From: an uncultured Lewinella sp.
GTDB lineage: Bacteria > Bacteroidota > Bacteroidia > Chitinophagales > Saprospiraceae
Direction of reading: 5' to 3'
DNA: 35,754 nt
Assembly: GCA_913057725.1 (NCBI GenBank)
Contig: CAJXOS010000058.1
Location: 1 to 35,754 of the forward strand
Below the pieces are notes generated by a model that worked only from the letters and a program-made list of their open reading frames with translations, did no database searches and had not been told where the DNA came from. Both the position numbers and the translations under genes were made by a program. This document shows positions 8,032 through 14,830 of the stretch, one piece after another (the first letter of the stretch is position 1; each line of letters starts with the position of its first letter).

Positions 8032-9333
8032 TTAAGGCTTGACTGAAATGTCGATTTCTAACCATTTCTCAAGCGCTTCGATGAGTTGAGCCCTTTCCGC
8101 TTTATTCATGTTGCGGATGCGAGCTTGACCGTGGTCCTTGCCTTCCATAAAGAACCACACCGCGTCAACTTCCTCGCTTGGTCGAACCGCAGTGGCAGAC
8201 CAAGTATCAGAATCGCCATTGATGTATATAAAGCGATCTCCGTTCACTGGAAGCCATTCGTATACCGAGCTCACCAATTCGCCGTCAAAGGTCTTAGGAA
8301 GCTTACCAGGCATAAATATGGCGCTTGGATTGGGATCCAAGGGCAGAGCCTCTAGCAGTCCATCAAAATCTTCCGTTTCGTAGCTGTAATATCCCATTTC
8401 GGAACCAGCTTGATAGTAATGACTAGCATAGGCGTCCATAGACGCATCACTAAAGAAATCCAGACCAGAGGTTGACATGAGGTGATCCAAGGCGGCGGCC
8501 GTTCCGTCAGCTTTACTTGGAATGTCCTCGCACTTGCCACCTAGCTGCCAGAATGAGAAAGGATACTCTAGAACAGCATATTCAAAGGCTTCTTCGAAAC
8601 TCAAGTAGTTAAACGTAAGCCCGGAGCCCTTGGCGTACCATTCCAATTTTGGCAGAATTTCGTCACGATTTTTTAAGACTGTGCGTTGTACGTCTAGCAA
8701 TGCATTGCGGCAAGCTTCAGTTCCAACTGTATCCAAGAAGGTATAGATACGCTTCTCCTCTAAAGCAAGATTGAGTGGCGCCACATAAGGGACACTAACA
8801 TCGACGTCCTCCGGATAGAAATACCGATAAAAAATAGTGGTTTGACCACCTTTAGAAATACCGGTGCTGAGCCATTTGCCATCATAGATCTCACGGAACA
8901 AGGTGTTGATGTGGTGCAAGTCCGCCGTCACTTGCTCCAGATTCAGGTATTCATAATCGAAGATGGATTCATCAGGCATACTGGTGCCGAAGTAACGGTG
9001 CTCAACATCAATCTGATTACCTTCTATCAGGTTAGTCAGCTCATAGATGCGATTTCTTCCGCGGGTATAACCCTCCGTACAAATAACGGTAGGCCGATCA
9101 AAGCTGCGGTGGGATAGGAATGCTCTCTGATAAAAGTGGCCTTTCTCTGGGGCGTTGTGATCTAATGGCTGCTTAATGTGAAGCTCATAAGCGGCTTCGT
9201 AGCCAGCCGGCGCTTCAATTTCCTTGAAGATGACATCAGGCAATTCGAAAAGCGCATACTCCAGGGATTGGGCTTGCGCATTGGTTAGGGATAAGAAGCT
9301 GAACCACAGGATCAGTCCGTACATCCATCTCAT
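8032..9333 (-). CDS. Secreted serine peptidase, S28/S37 type
   Basis: A 433-residue protein with a signal peptide (MRWMYGLILWFSFLSLTNAQAQS). The mature part has VEHRYFGTSMP (about residues 110-120), characteristic of S28/PS-10 (S37) alpha/beta-hydrolase peptidases, and the nucleophile elbow GISKGG with Ser160. Later YINGDSDTW and MEGKDHGQAR provide the probable catalytic Asp and His. Characterised relatives remove di- or tripeptides from protein N termini or cleave after proline. Location is probably periplasmic or secreted; no type IX C-terminal sorting domain is seen. The gene is tail-to-tail with the HerA-like gene and has its own upstream gap of 56 bases. The choice between S28 and S37 is not secure. 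Confidence 0.82.
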   Translation of the reverse strand: MRWMYGLILWFSFLSLTNAQAQSLEYALFELPDVIFKEIEAPAGYEAAYELHIKQPLDHNAPEKGHFYQRAFLSHRSFDRPTVICTEGYTRGRNRIYELTNLIEGNQIDVEHRYFGTSMPDESIFDYEYLNLEQVTADLHHINTLFREIYDGKWLSTGISKGGQTTIFYRYFYPEDVDVSVPYVAPLNLALEEKRIYTFLDTVGTEACRNALLDVQRTVLKNRDEILPKLEWYAKGSGLTFNYLSFEEAFEYAVLEYPFSFWQLGGKCEDIPSKADGTAAALDHLMSTSGLDFFSDASMDAYASHYYQAGSEMGYYSYETEDFDGLLEALPLDPNPSAIFMPGKLPKTFDGELVSSVYEWLPVNGDRFIYINGDSDTWSATAVRPSEEVDAVWFFMEGKDHGQARIRNMNKAERAQLIEALEKWLEIDISVKP

Positions 9334-9389
9334 AGTTGATAGTTTTGTCTGCGGACAAAATAAGGAAACTATCTAAGAGGAGGTGGCAA

Positions 9390-9935
9390 TTAATCATCGG
9401 TGATCTGACCTACACCGTATTGGCGTTGAAAGCTCCTCCAGGGAAGATTTTTGTAATGGTCCTGGCCGTAATAGCGAAGTAAGAGATTGAAGTGCTCTAG
9501 CCCTTGATAGCCATGGATGACCTGGATTACACGACTTTCCTCATCCAGAAAAACGAGGCTAGGGAAAGCTAAGCGACCCTCAAGCAAATGTGCAGCAAGT
9601 TCATGATACCCCATGCTGCCTTTTCGTACGTAGCGATAGTCTTCGTCCTTGAATTGCAATTCCTCCTTAGACTCCGCATCTAAGCCTACCAAAGTGAAAT
9701 TCTCTTGTAGAAGTGTTTGTGTGGTAGAATCAGTAAAGGCTTCTTGCTCTAGTTTTTTGCAAAGCGTGCACCAGCTGGTATAGACGTATACAAGCGTCTT
9801 GCGCTGGCCCTTGTCTTCCTCTGCTAGCTTTTCTTCCCATTGTTGCCAATCAATGAATTGCGCATCTGACTGAGCATTTAGCATTCCATAATTAAGGATA
9901 AGGATAAGAGGAAGTAGTGATATGCACTTCAACAT
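9390..9935 (-). CDS. Secreted thioredoxin-like protein with CxxC
   Basis: I place the start at the ATG ending at 9935 (181 residues) because MLKCISLLPLILILNYGMLNAQS is then a clean signal peptide; an upstream ATG at 9974 would put 13 polar residues before it. The mature protein has a thioredoxin-like fold with TLVYVYTSWCTLCKKLEQ, the redox pair being Cys56 and Cys59, and a cis-Pro segment LAFPSLVFLDEE. It belongs to the thioredoxin_7/DUF255-like periplasmic group that usually reduces or isomerises disulfides. The specific partner is unknown. It lies between a secreted peptidase and ribD on the same strand, separated from ribD by about 180 bases. Confidence 0.82.
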   Translation of the reverse strand: MLKCISLLPLILILNYGMLNAQSDAQFIDWQQWEEKLAEEDKGQRKTLVYVYTSWCTLCKKLEQEAFTDSTTQTLLQENFTLVGLDAESKEELQFKDEDYRYVRKGSMGYHELAAHLLEGRLAFPSLVFLDEESRVIQVIHGYQGLEHFNLLLRYYGQDHYKNLPWRSFQRQYGVGQITDD

Positions 9936-10113
9936 GGATGATGAATTGTCTATTTGGTTTGTTAGGCAAACCAATTTGGTGAAAGTTTTCTCAATAGATC
10001 ACTGCCGTAAAAATATAAAGACGTAGGAAGTTTGGTAGTGATTACTAGTTTCTATAAACACCTAATTAAGCCAAATAATGATGAAAGGCGGCGAGTTTAA
10101 TATTCCATTAACG

Positions 10114-11157
10114 CTAAAATGCATTGTTGTAGTAGACGCTGAGCTTATCTGAGGCCAATTGGAAGCTTCTAGATGGATCAACTCCTAAGTCAGGGGGCCT
10201 TTTCCCTGAAGCCCAGTTTTCTGAGGTGCTGAATACCCGTGCCTCATCCCAGAATTCTTGTTGCACGAAGGTGCTTAGTAACCATGCGCCACCCTCTACG
10301 GTCAAATGCGCAATTTTTTCTGTTGCTAACTGAGTTAACAGTGATTGCAGCCAATCTGTGGCACTAAAGTCTTGGCTAATGTATCGGAGGTTAGCACGGT
10401 CTTCTTTAGGGTTTTCCGTCAGTACCCAAGTGGGATGTTGACCATCAAATAGTTGCAAGTCTTCCGGTAGATTACCTTTCCGATCAATGACCATGCGAGT
10501 GGCCTGGCGACCCTGAAAATATCTACTCGTTAACGCAGGATTGTCCACTCGCGCAGTTCCGCTACCGACTAAGATAGCATCTGTCGCTGTTCTCCATTTG
10601 TGCACCAGTCGCTTACTGTACCCGTTCGTGAGCCAATATTGGCGACTAGGTTCAGGTGCAAGAAATCCATTTTCTGTTTGTGCGTATTTGAGCAAGATAT
10701 AGGGACGTTGTTCGCTAACGTAGACATTGCGGTATCGACTTAGCCTTTCCCCAATTTCTGGTAGCACCGCCTCTTCTACTTTGACTCCTGCATTTCTGAG
10801 GCGTTCCAGACCTGAACCATTGACGCCAGGAGTGAGATCTCTAGCGGCTACCACCACATGTGGGATCTTTTGATCTAAGATGAGATTAGTACATGGGGGC
10901 GTACGACCATATATGTTGCAGGGTTCTAAGGACACATACAAAGTGCTCTCCTTAATTAAATGCCTGTCTTCTTCTTTTACACTTCCCACAGCTCTTACCT
11001 CAGCATGTGATTCACCGTCTCTTGGATAGTACCCTTCACCGATTATCCGTCCATTATGCACCAGTACCGCCCCGACAATAGGATTGGGGGAGGCCCAGCC
11101 CGCTCCTAAGCGTGCTAAATCGAAGCAACGGCGCATTATGCTAGAATTCATACTCAT
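10114..11157 (-). CDS. ribD: Riboflavin biosynthesis protein RibD (deaminase/reductase)
   Basis: A bifunctional enzyme converting 2,5-diamino-6-ribosylamino-pyrimidinone phosphate to the 5-amino-6-ribitylamino-uracil phosphate, steps two and three of riboflavin synthesis from GTP. Counted from the MNSSIMRRCFDLAR methionine (11151), the zinc deaminase domain has SHAEV (His49, Glu51) and PCNIYGRTPPC (Cys78, Cys87). The C-terminal reductase domain has ILLKYAQTENG and WRTATDAILVGSGTARVDNPALTSR, with the distal LTVEGGAWLLSTF. The open frame extends to 11205, but the first 16 residues are not RibD-like, so the start is 11157 or 11151. No FMN riboswitch is visible upstream and no other rib gene lies nearby. 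Confidence 0.93.
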   Translation of the reverse strand: MSMNSSIMRRCFDLARLGAGWASPNPIVGAVLVHNGRIIGEGYYPRDGESHAEVRAVGSVKEEDRHLIKESTLYVSLEPCNIYGRTPPCTNLILDQKIPHVVVAARDLTPGVNGSGLERLRNAGVKVEEAVLPEIGERLSRYRNVYVSEQRPYILLKYAQTENGFLAPEPSRQYWLTNGYSKRLVHKWRTATDAILVGSGTARVDNPALTSRYFQGRQATRMVIDRKGNLPEDLQLFDGQHPTWVLTENPKEDRANLRYISQDFSATDWLQSLLTQLATEKIAHLTVEGGAWLLSTFVQQEFWDEARVFSTSENWASGKRPPDLGVDPSRSFQLASDKLSVYYNNAF

Positions 11158-11309
11158 AACTACTTCGCATTCCACAATACATACTAAACTAGGCCTAAAA
11201 GCCACAACATTGCAGGCATATTTCGTGTAGTTTAGCTTGTAAGGAATTGATTAACAAAAAATTACGGCACAGTCTTGCTTTTAAGCCTCTGCTTCCTAAA
11301 TCCACTCCT

Positions 11310-11864
11310 ATGCTATATCGCGTCAAACTTAAGAATGCCGAAGACCATGTTTTGCTCGACAGTGAAGTATATGAACACTTGGTTTCGGACCCCTATTTGG
11401 TCAAGATTGACTTGATCAATAATCTGCGTAAGCATTCCAGTGGTTGTGCTGTATTTCAGAAGACCTGGCGTAAAGCTAGTGGAGATTATAAGACTGAAAC
11501 AATTTATCTGCACAAGTTTGTTGCAGAAAAGTTCTTGGGACATCTAAGGTCAGACCAAGAGAACCTCGTAGGTGCTAAAAATGGCAATAAATTGGATTGT
11601 CGCCTTGATAATCTAACCTATCGCTCGAGGGCAGTAGCTAGTCGTAAACGGAAAACGTCCAGCAGGGTAGGGTACACAGGTGTGTACAAAGAAAATAACC
11701 GTTATAGAGCTGTAATCTCTATTGGACGTAAGACCATCCACATTGGAATGTACGGTACTGCAGAGGAAGCCGCACTGGCCTACAACAAGAAGTCTCGTGA
11801 GCTATTCGGTGAAAACGGTAAGATTAATGTGATCACGCAACGTAGAAGAGCAAGAAACAGTTAG
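11310..11864 (+). CDS. HNH-like / AP2-domain DNA-binding protein with lost catalytic His
   Basis: From the ATG at 11310 this is a 184-residue basic protein; a TTG at 11247 would add 21 residues. Residues 66-105 (IYLHKFVAEKFLG then VGAKNGNKLDCRLDNLTYRSR) match the core of HNH homing endonucleases, in which this second segment normally reads VNHxDGNKxNNxxxNL. Here the catalytic His position is Ala89, so cleavage is probably lost. Residues 119-173 (GYTGVYKENNRYRAVISIGRK, then YGTAEEAALAYNKKSRELFG and INV) form an AP2/ERF-type DNA-binding domain as found in phage and mobile HNH nucleases. It may be a domesticated DNA-binding protein; I cannot name its target. It stands alone, divergent from ribD and convergent with mnmD (stops two bases apart). 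Confidence 0.8.
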   Translation: MLYRVKLKNAEDHVLLDSEVYEHLVSDPYLVKIDLINNLRKHSSGCAVFQKTWRKASGDYKTETIYLHKFVAEKFLGHLRSDQENLVGAKNGNKLDCRLDNLTYRSRAVASRKRKTSSRVGYTGVYKENNRYRAVISIGRKTIHIGMYGTAEEAALAYNKKSRELFGENGKINVITQRRRARNS

Positions 11865-11865
11865 C

Positions 11866-12525
11866 CTAAGGCTTGACTGCTCTCGTCATCTCTCGCTTTC
11901 CTGGAGGGCCTGGTAGCCCTTCAACTTGGAAGCCGATTTCCTTCATGGTCCTTTTTACTGCACCTTTTGCGCAGTAAGTGACGAATACACCGCCATTATT
12001 CATGGCGTCATATACCTTCTTAAGAGCTGGCAACTCCCAGAGTTCAGGCTGGGCCCTGGGGCCAAATGCGTCATAGTATACCACATCAAATTTCCCCGTC
12101 AAGGGAGCTTCTTGAAGTGTTTGTTGCCATTTGAGTAACTGAAAGAAAGGTGTAATAACCTCTTCTTTACCCCACTCAACCTCATGCAGTGCTTGGAACG
12201 GCTTTTGATCTTCAGAAAGCTGAGCCGGATAATTCAATTCGCTGGCTTGTTCCGGGGTCAGAGGATAGGCTTCTACCGCTTCGTAATAGATCTGTTTCTT
12301 AGCCTTCTCTGCGGCTAGTAAGCTCAAATAGGCGTTGAGACCACTGCCAAAACCCATCTCGAAAATCCGGACAGATTCTTTGGCCGGCAGGACCACACCG
12401 AGACCAGACTTCAGAAACACATGTTGTGATTCCTGAATAGCCCCATACTTAGAATGATAACTGACCCCAAAGCGGTCGCTATGCAAACTATGAGATCCAT
12501 CTTGTGTCTCAATTAGCGAAACCAT
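11866..12525 (-). CDS. mnmD: tRNA 5-methylaminomethyl-2-thiouridine methyltransferase MnmD
   Basis: A 219-residue SAM-dependent methyltransferase. The glycine-rich SAM loop is FEMGFGSGLNAYLSL (about residues 55-69), followed by YYEAVEAYPL, and later VVYYDAFGPRAQPELW and GGVFVTYCAKGAVKRTM, the signature of the MnmC N-domain/MnmD family. It adds the last methyl group in 5-methylaminomethyl-2-thiouridine at wobble position 34 of tRNAs reading split codon boxes. There is no FAD oxidase domain, so it is the stand-alone form rather than E. coli MnmC. It is the last gene of a probable minus-strand operon after ytxJ (68-base gap). Confidence 0.9.
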   Translation of the reverse strand: MVSLIETQDGSHSLHSDRFGVSYHSKYGAIQESQHVFLKSGLGVVLPAKESVRIFEMGFGSGLNAYLSLLAAEKAKKQIYYEAVEAYPLTPEQASELNYPAQLSEDQKPFQALHEVEWGKEEVITPFFQLLKWQQTLQEAPLTGKFDVVYYDAFGPRAQPELWELPALKKVYDAMNNGGVFVTYCAKGAVKRTMKEIGFQVEGLPGPPGKREMTRAVKP

Positions 12526-12593
12526 TACCGAAAGTCGATCTATGCAATAAGGAAAATGAACTTAGGAGTACTGCGACTCCCAGTTCCATTTCA

Positions 12594-12941
12594 TTACGAA
12601 ACAGCCATGAGCTGTTCACGGATTTCTTCAAGCGCAATGGCCAAATGGGAAGCATGATAAATGACGCGCCCTTTATGAACGATCAATACTTGCGGTGACT
12701 CATGTTCAATCCCGAAATGACCAGCTACGTGGTTAGAGACTTCTCGGTTGGCAATTAAATCCAAGAAGAAAGGCTGTACAGTATCAGCGGGAAGTTCCCA
12801 GCTTTGTTCAAGGCGATGCTTGGCGAAGCTACTGATACTACAACGTGTGCTATGCTTAAAGATGAGACAAGGAATCGTTTCTGATTGCTGTACCAGCTCA
12901 TCTACTTCAGCGATGGTCGCTAAAGAAATCCAGTTTACCAT
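12594..12941 (-). CDS. ytxJ: Bacillithiol-system monothiol bacilliredoxin-like protein YtxJ (BrxC)
   Basis: A 115-residue thioredoxin-fold protein. The segment IFKHSTRCSISSFAKHRLE (residues 27-45) is the YtxJ signature, in which Cys34 is the active thiol followed by S-I-S in place of a second cysteine. SPQVLIVHKGRVIYHASH near residues 84-101 is the cis-Pro strand and terminal helix. YtxJ/BrxC reduces protein-bacillithiol mixed disulfides, and its presence suggests that the organism makes bacillithiol, as many Bacteroidota do. It lies 18 bases downstream of the small lipoprotein gene and upstream of mnmD, probably in one transcript. Confidence 0.9.
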   Translation of the reverse strand: MVNWISLATIAEVDELVQQSETIPCLIFKHSTRCSISSFAKHRLEQSWELPADTVQPFFLDLIANREVSNHVAGHFGIEHESPQVLIVHKGRVIYHASHLAIALEEIREQLMAVS

Positions 12942-12959
12942 TACTTAATTACGCGCTAC

Positions 12960-13118
12960 TTAGAAAAGGAGGCTTACAACAGCTTGAACAGCTTCGATTA
13001 GTGAATCGTTCACTTCGAAATTGGTAGGACAGCCATAACCGCGATTGCAAGAAGACAAGAACATACTTGCTAATACGAACAATCCAGCTTGACTTAGGCG
13101 TTGACGAGAAATTTTCAT
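12960..13118 (-). CDS. Small lipoprotein, 52 residues (unrecognised)
   Basis: A short frame on the minus strand runs from ATG (13118-13116) to TAA (12962-12960) and encodes 52 residues. It begins MKISRQRLSQ, then a hydrophobic stretch (AGLFVLASMFLSSC) ending in a lipobox-like LSSC with Cys24, followed by NRGYGCPTNFEVNDSLIEA. The basic N terminus, hydrophobic core and Cys are the layout of a type II signal peptide, leaving a mature lipoprotein of only 29 residues with one further Cys (Cys30). I do not recognise a family. It ends 18 bases before ytxJ, and a purine-rich GGAGG lies close upstream of its ATG. This fills most of an otherwise empty 440-base gap. A real gene is likely; function is unknown. 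Confidence 0.68.
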   Translation of the reverse strand: MKISRQRLSQAGLFVLASMFLSSCNRGYGCPTNFEVNDSLIEAVQAVVSLLF

Positions 13119-13314
13119 GGAGGTTTAATTTTTCTCCTCAGATGTATTTATTCCGGTAATTCAGTAGAGACTCACTTGGGAAAAATCTGAGTAGTTTTTA
13201 AAATGTTCGAGGGATAATTTCCTATCCTTGCAAACCAACGAAGGGCGAGAATAGTTTATTTTGAAATCAGGCGCAAAAATAAGCTAAATAGAGAGGCCGC
13301 ACAAGTATTTACAC

Positions 13315-13344
13315 TTGCAACAAAGCTGGCTTTTAGTATTTTTG
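13315..13344 (+). promoter_or_regulatory. Bacteroidetes-type promoter for pdhB
   Basis: TTG at 13315-13317, a 19-base spacer and TATTTTTG at 13337-13344 fit the Bacteroidetes sigma-ABfr consensus TTG-N(17-23)-TANNTTTG exactly. Transcription would start near 13350, about 35 bases before the pdhB ATG. The rest of the region 13119-13314 shows no gene. Confidence 0.65.
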
Positions 13345-13384
13345 TGCCGCTTAATTTGACAAATCAACAAAGAAACAAGAGGAT

Positions 13385-14368
13385 ATGTCCAGGAAATTAG
13401 CCTTACGCGATGCCCTCAGAGAAGCAATGATTGAAGAGATGCGTCGTGATGATCGCGTCTTTTTGATGGGGGAAGAAGTGGCTGAATATAACGGTGCGTA
13501 CAAGGTCAGTAAAGGTATGCTGGATGAGTTCGGACCTAAGCGTGTAATCGATACACCTATTGCTGAACTTGGTTTCGCAGGTATTGGTGTCGGTGCTGCA
13601 ATGAATGGCCTACGCCCAATTGTCGAGTTCATGACCTGGAACTTTGCAGTTTTGGCTTTCGACCAAATTGTAAACAACGCTGCCAAGACTTTATCTCAGT
13701 CTGCTGGTGACTTTAGCTGCCCGATCGTTTTCCGTGGCCCAAGTGGCTCTGCTGGACAGTTGGCTCAGCAACACTCTCAGACTTTCGAAAGCTGGATGGC
13801 TAACACCCCCGGTTTGAAAGTAATCTCTTGCACGGATCCCGCAGATGCTAAAGGCTTATTGAAGTCTGCTATCCGCGATGAGGATCCAGTTTGTGTAATG
13901 GAATCTGAGTTGCTATATGGCTTTGAAGGGGAAGTGCCAGAAGGTGAGTACTTAGTACCAATTGGTAAGGCTGCTGTGCGCCGTGAGGGTACAGACGTGA
14001 CATTGGTATCCTTCAATAAAATGATGCTTCCTACTATGGAGGCTGCTAATAAACTGGAAGCGGAAGGTATCAGTGCAGAAGTTATTGATCTTCGCACAAT
14101 CCGCCCATTGGACCATCATACCATCATTGAGTCGGTTAAGAAGACTAATCGTTTGGTAGTAATTGATGAGTCTTGGCCGTTTGCTGGTGTATCTAGTGAA
14201 GTAGCTTATGAAGTACAGAAGTACGCATTTGATTACTTGGATGCCCCTGTAATTCGGGTAAATGCTGCGGATGTTTCATTGCCATATGCGGCTCCTTTCG
14301 TAGATGCATACCTGCCGAATGCAGCAAAAATCATTAAGGCCGTTAAAGAAGTGGCCTACGTAGGATAA
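13385..14368 (+). CDS. pdhB: Pyruvate dehydrogenase E1 component, beta subunit
   Basis: A 327-residue transketolase-like protein. MSRKLALRDALREAMIEEMRRDDRVFLMGEEVAEYNGAYKVSKG is the typical E1-beta start, with the thiamine-diphosphate activating Glu in the GEEV segment. FRGPSGSAGQLAQQHSQ and the C-terminal transketolase domain (DLRTIRPLDHHTI, VVIDESWPFAGVSSEV) are also present. With the alpha subunit it decarboxylates pyruvate and passes the acetyl group to E2 lipoyl domains. Neither E1-alpha nor E2 is adjacent, as is common in Bacteroidota, where pdhB sits apart. A consensus promoter lies directly upstream, and the next gene starts one base after the stop. Confidence 0.93.
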   Translation: MSRKLALRDALREAMIEEMRRDDRVFLMGEEVAEYNGAYKVSKGMLDEFGPKRVIDTPIAELGFAGIGVGAAMNGLRPIVEFMTWNFAVLAFDQIVNNAAKTLSQSAGDFSCPIVFRGPSGSAGQLAQQHSQTFESWMANTPGLKVISCTDPADAKGLLKSAIRDEDPVCVMESELLYGFEGEVPEGEYLVPIGKAAVRREGTDVTLVSFNKMMLPTMEAANKLEAEGISAEVIDLRTIRPLDHHTIIESVKKTNRLVVIDESWPFAGVSSEVAYEVQKYAFDYLDAPVIRVNAADVSLPYAAPFVDAYLPNAAKIIKAVKEVAYVG

Positions 14369-14369
14369 A

Positions 14370-14753
14370 ATGGATAGCTGGTACTTACCAATTACGTTAT
14401 TGCCAAGTATTGGCTTCTTCATTATGTCTACCACGAATGTGTCCAATGCCCTCAGTGCTGAGATTTCTCAACTGCTGGCATTGGACACTTCTCGTGATAA
14501 GCCTATCCTATCCCGCAAGATCAATCAATTGCGTTTATTGAGCATTAGTCTCGTCCTACTTTACGGTAGTGCGATCTTTTTAGCAGTGGCTAGTCTAGTC
14601 AGTGGTCTAGGGGCAAGTCTTATGGTACATGCCGATCAAGTTGTCTTTTTACTGATCTGTGGTGGAATACTGGCTGTTTGTATTGCTTTAGCATTGCTGA
14701 TGGCTTACGCCGTAAGGGCTGTACGGATAAAACGTGATCAATTCCTTCATTAG
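14370..14753 (+). CDS. Small three-helix membrane protein, DUF2721-like
   Basis: A 127-residue integral membrane protein with three hydrophobic segments: LPITLLPSIGFFIMS near the N terminus, LLSISLVLLYGSAIFLAVASLV in the middle, and VFLLICGGILAVCIALALLMAYAV near the C terminus. Between the first two lies a polar loop with SAEISQLL and ILSRKINQLRLL. This pattern resembles DUF2721 proteins, but I cannot confirm the family and the function is unknown. It begins one base after the pdhB stop, so it is almost certainly co-transcribed, and it is followed by a strong terminator. Confidence 0.75.
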   Translation: MDSWYLPITLLPSIGFFIMSTTNVSNALSAEISQLLALDTSRDKPILSRKINQLRLLSISLVLLYGSAIFLAVASLVSGLGASLMVHADQVVFLLICGGILAVCIALALLMAYAVRAVRIKRDQFLH

Positions 14754-14775
14754 GAATTGCCAATAGGCAAAAAAG

Positions 14776-14815
14776 AAAAACGCCCGCGAATCATCAAGTG
14801 ATCGCGGGCGTTTTT
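14776..14815. terminator. Bidirectional hairpin terminator
   Basis: AAAAACGCCCGCGA at 14776-14789 pairs with TCGCGGGCGTTTTT at 14802-14815; with TCA/TGA continuing the stem past one bulged base, it forms a GC-rich hairpin framed by A and T runs. It separates the pdhB operon (+) from the convergent metacaspase-lipase gene (-). Confidence 0.92.
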
Positions 14816-14830
14816 AGTTAGGCGTGCGAT

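Noticed and set aside
11158..11309. FMN riboswitch or leader upstream of ribD
   Set aside because: No RFN-type conserved segments or multi-helix layout could be found in the short divergent gap.
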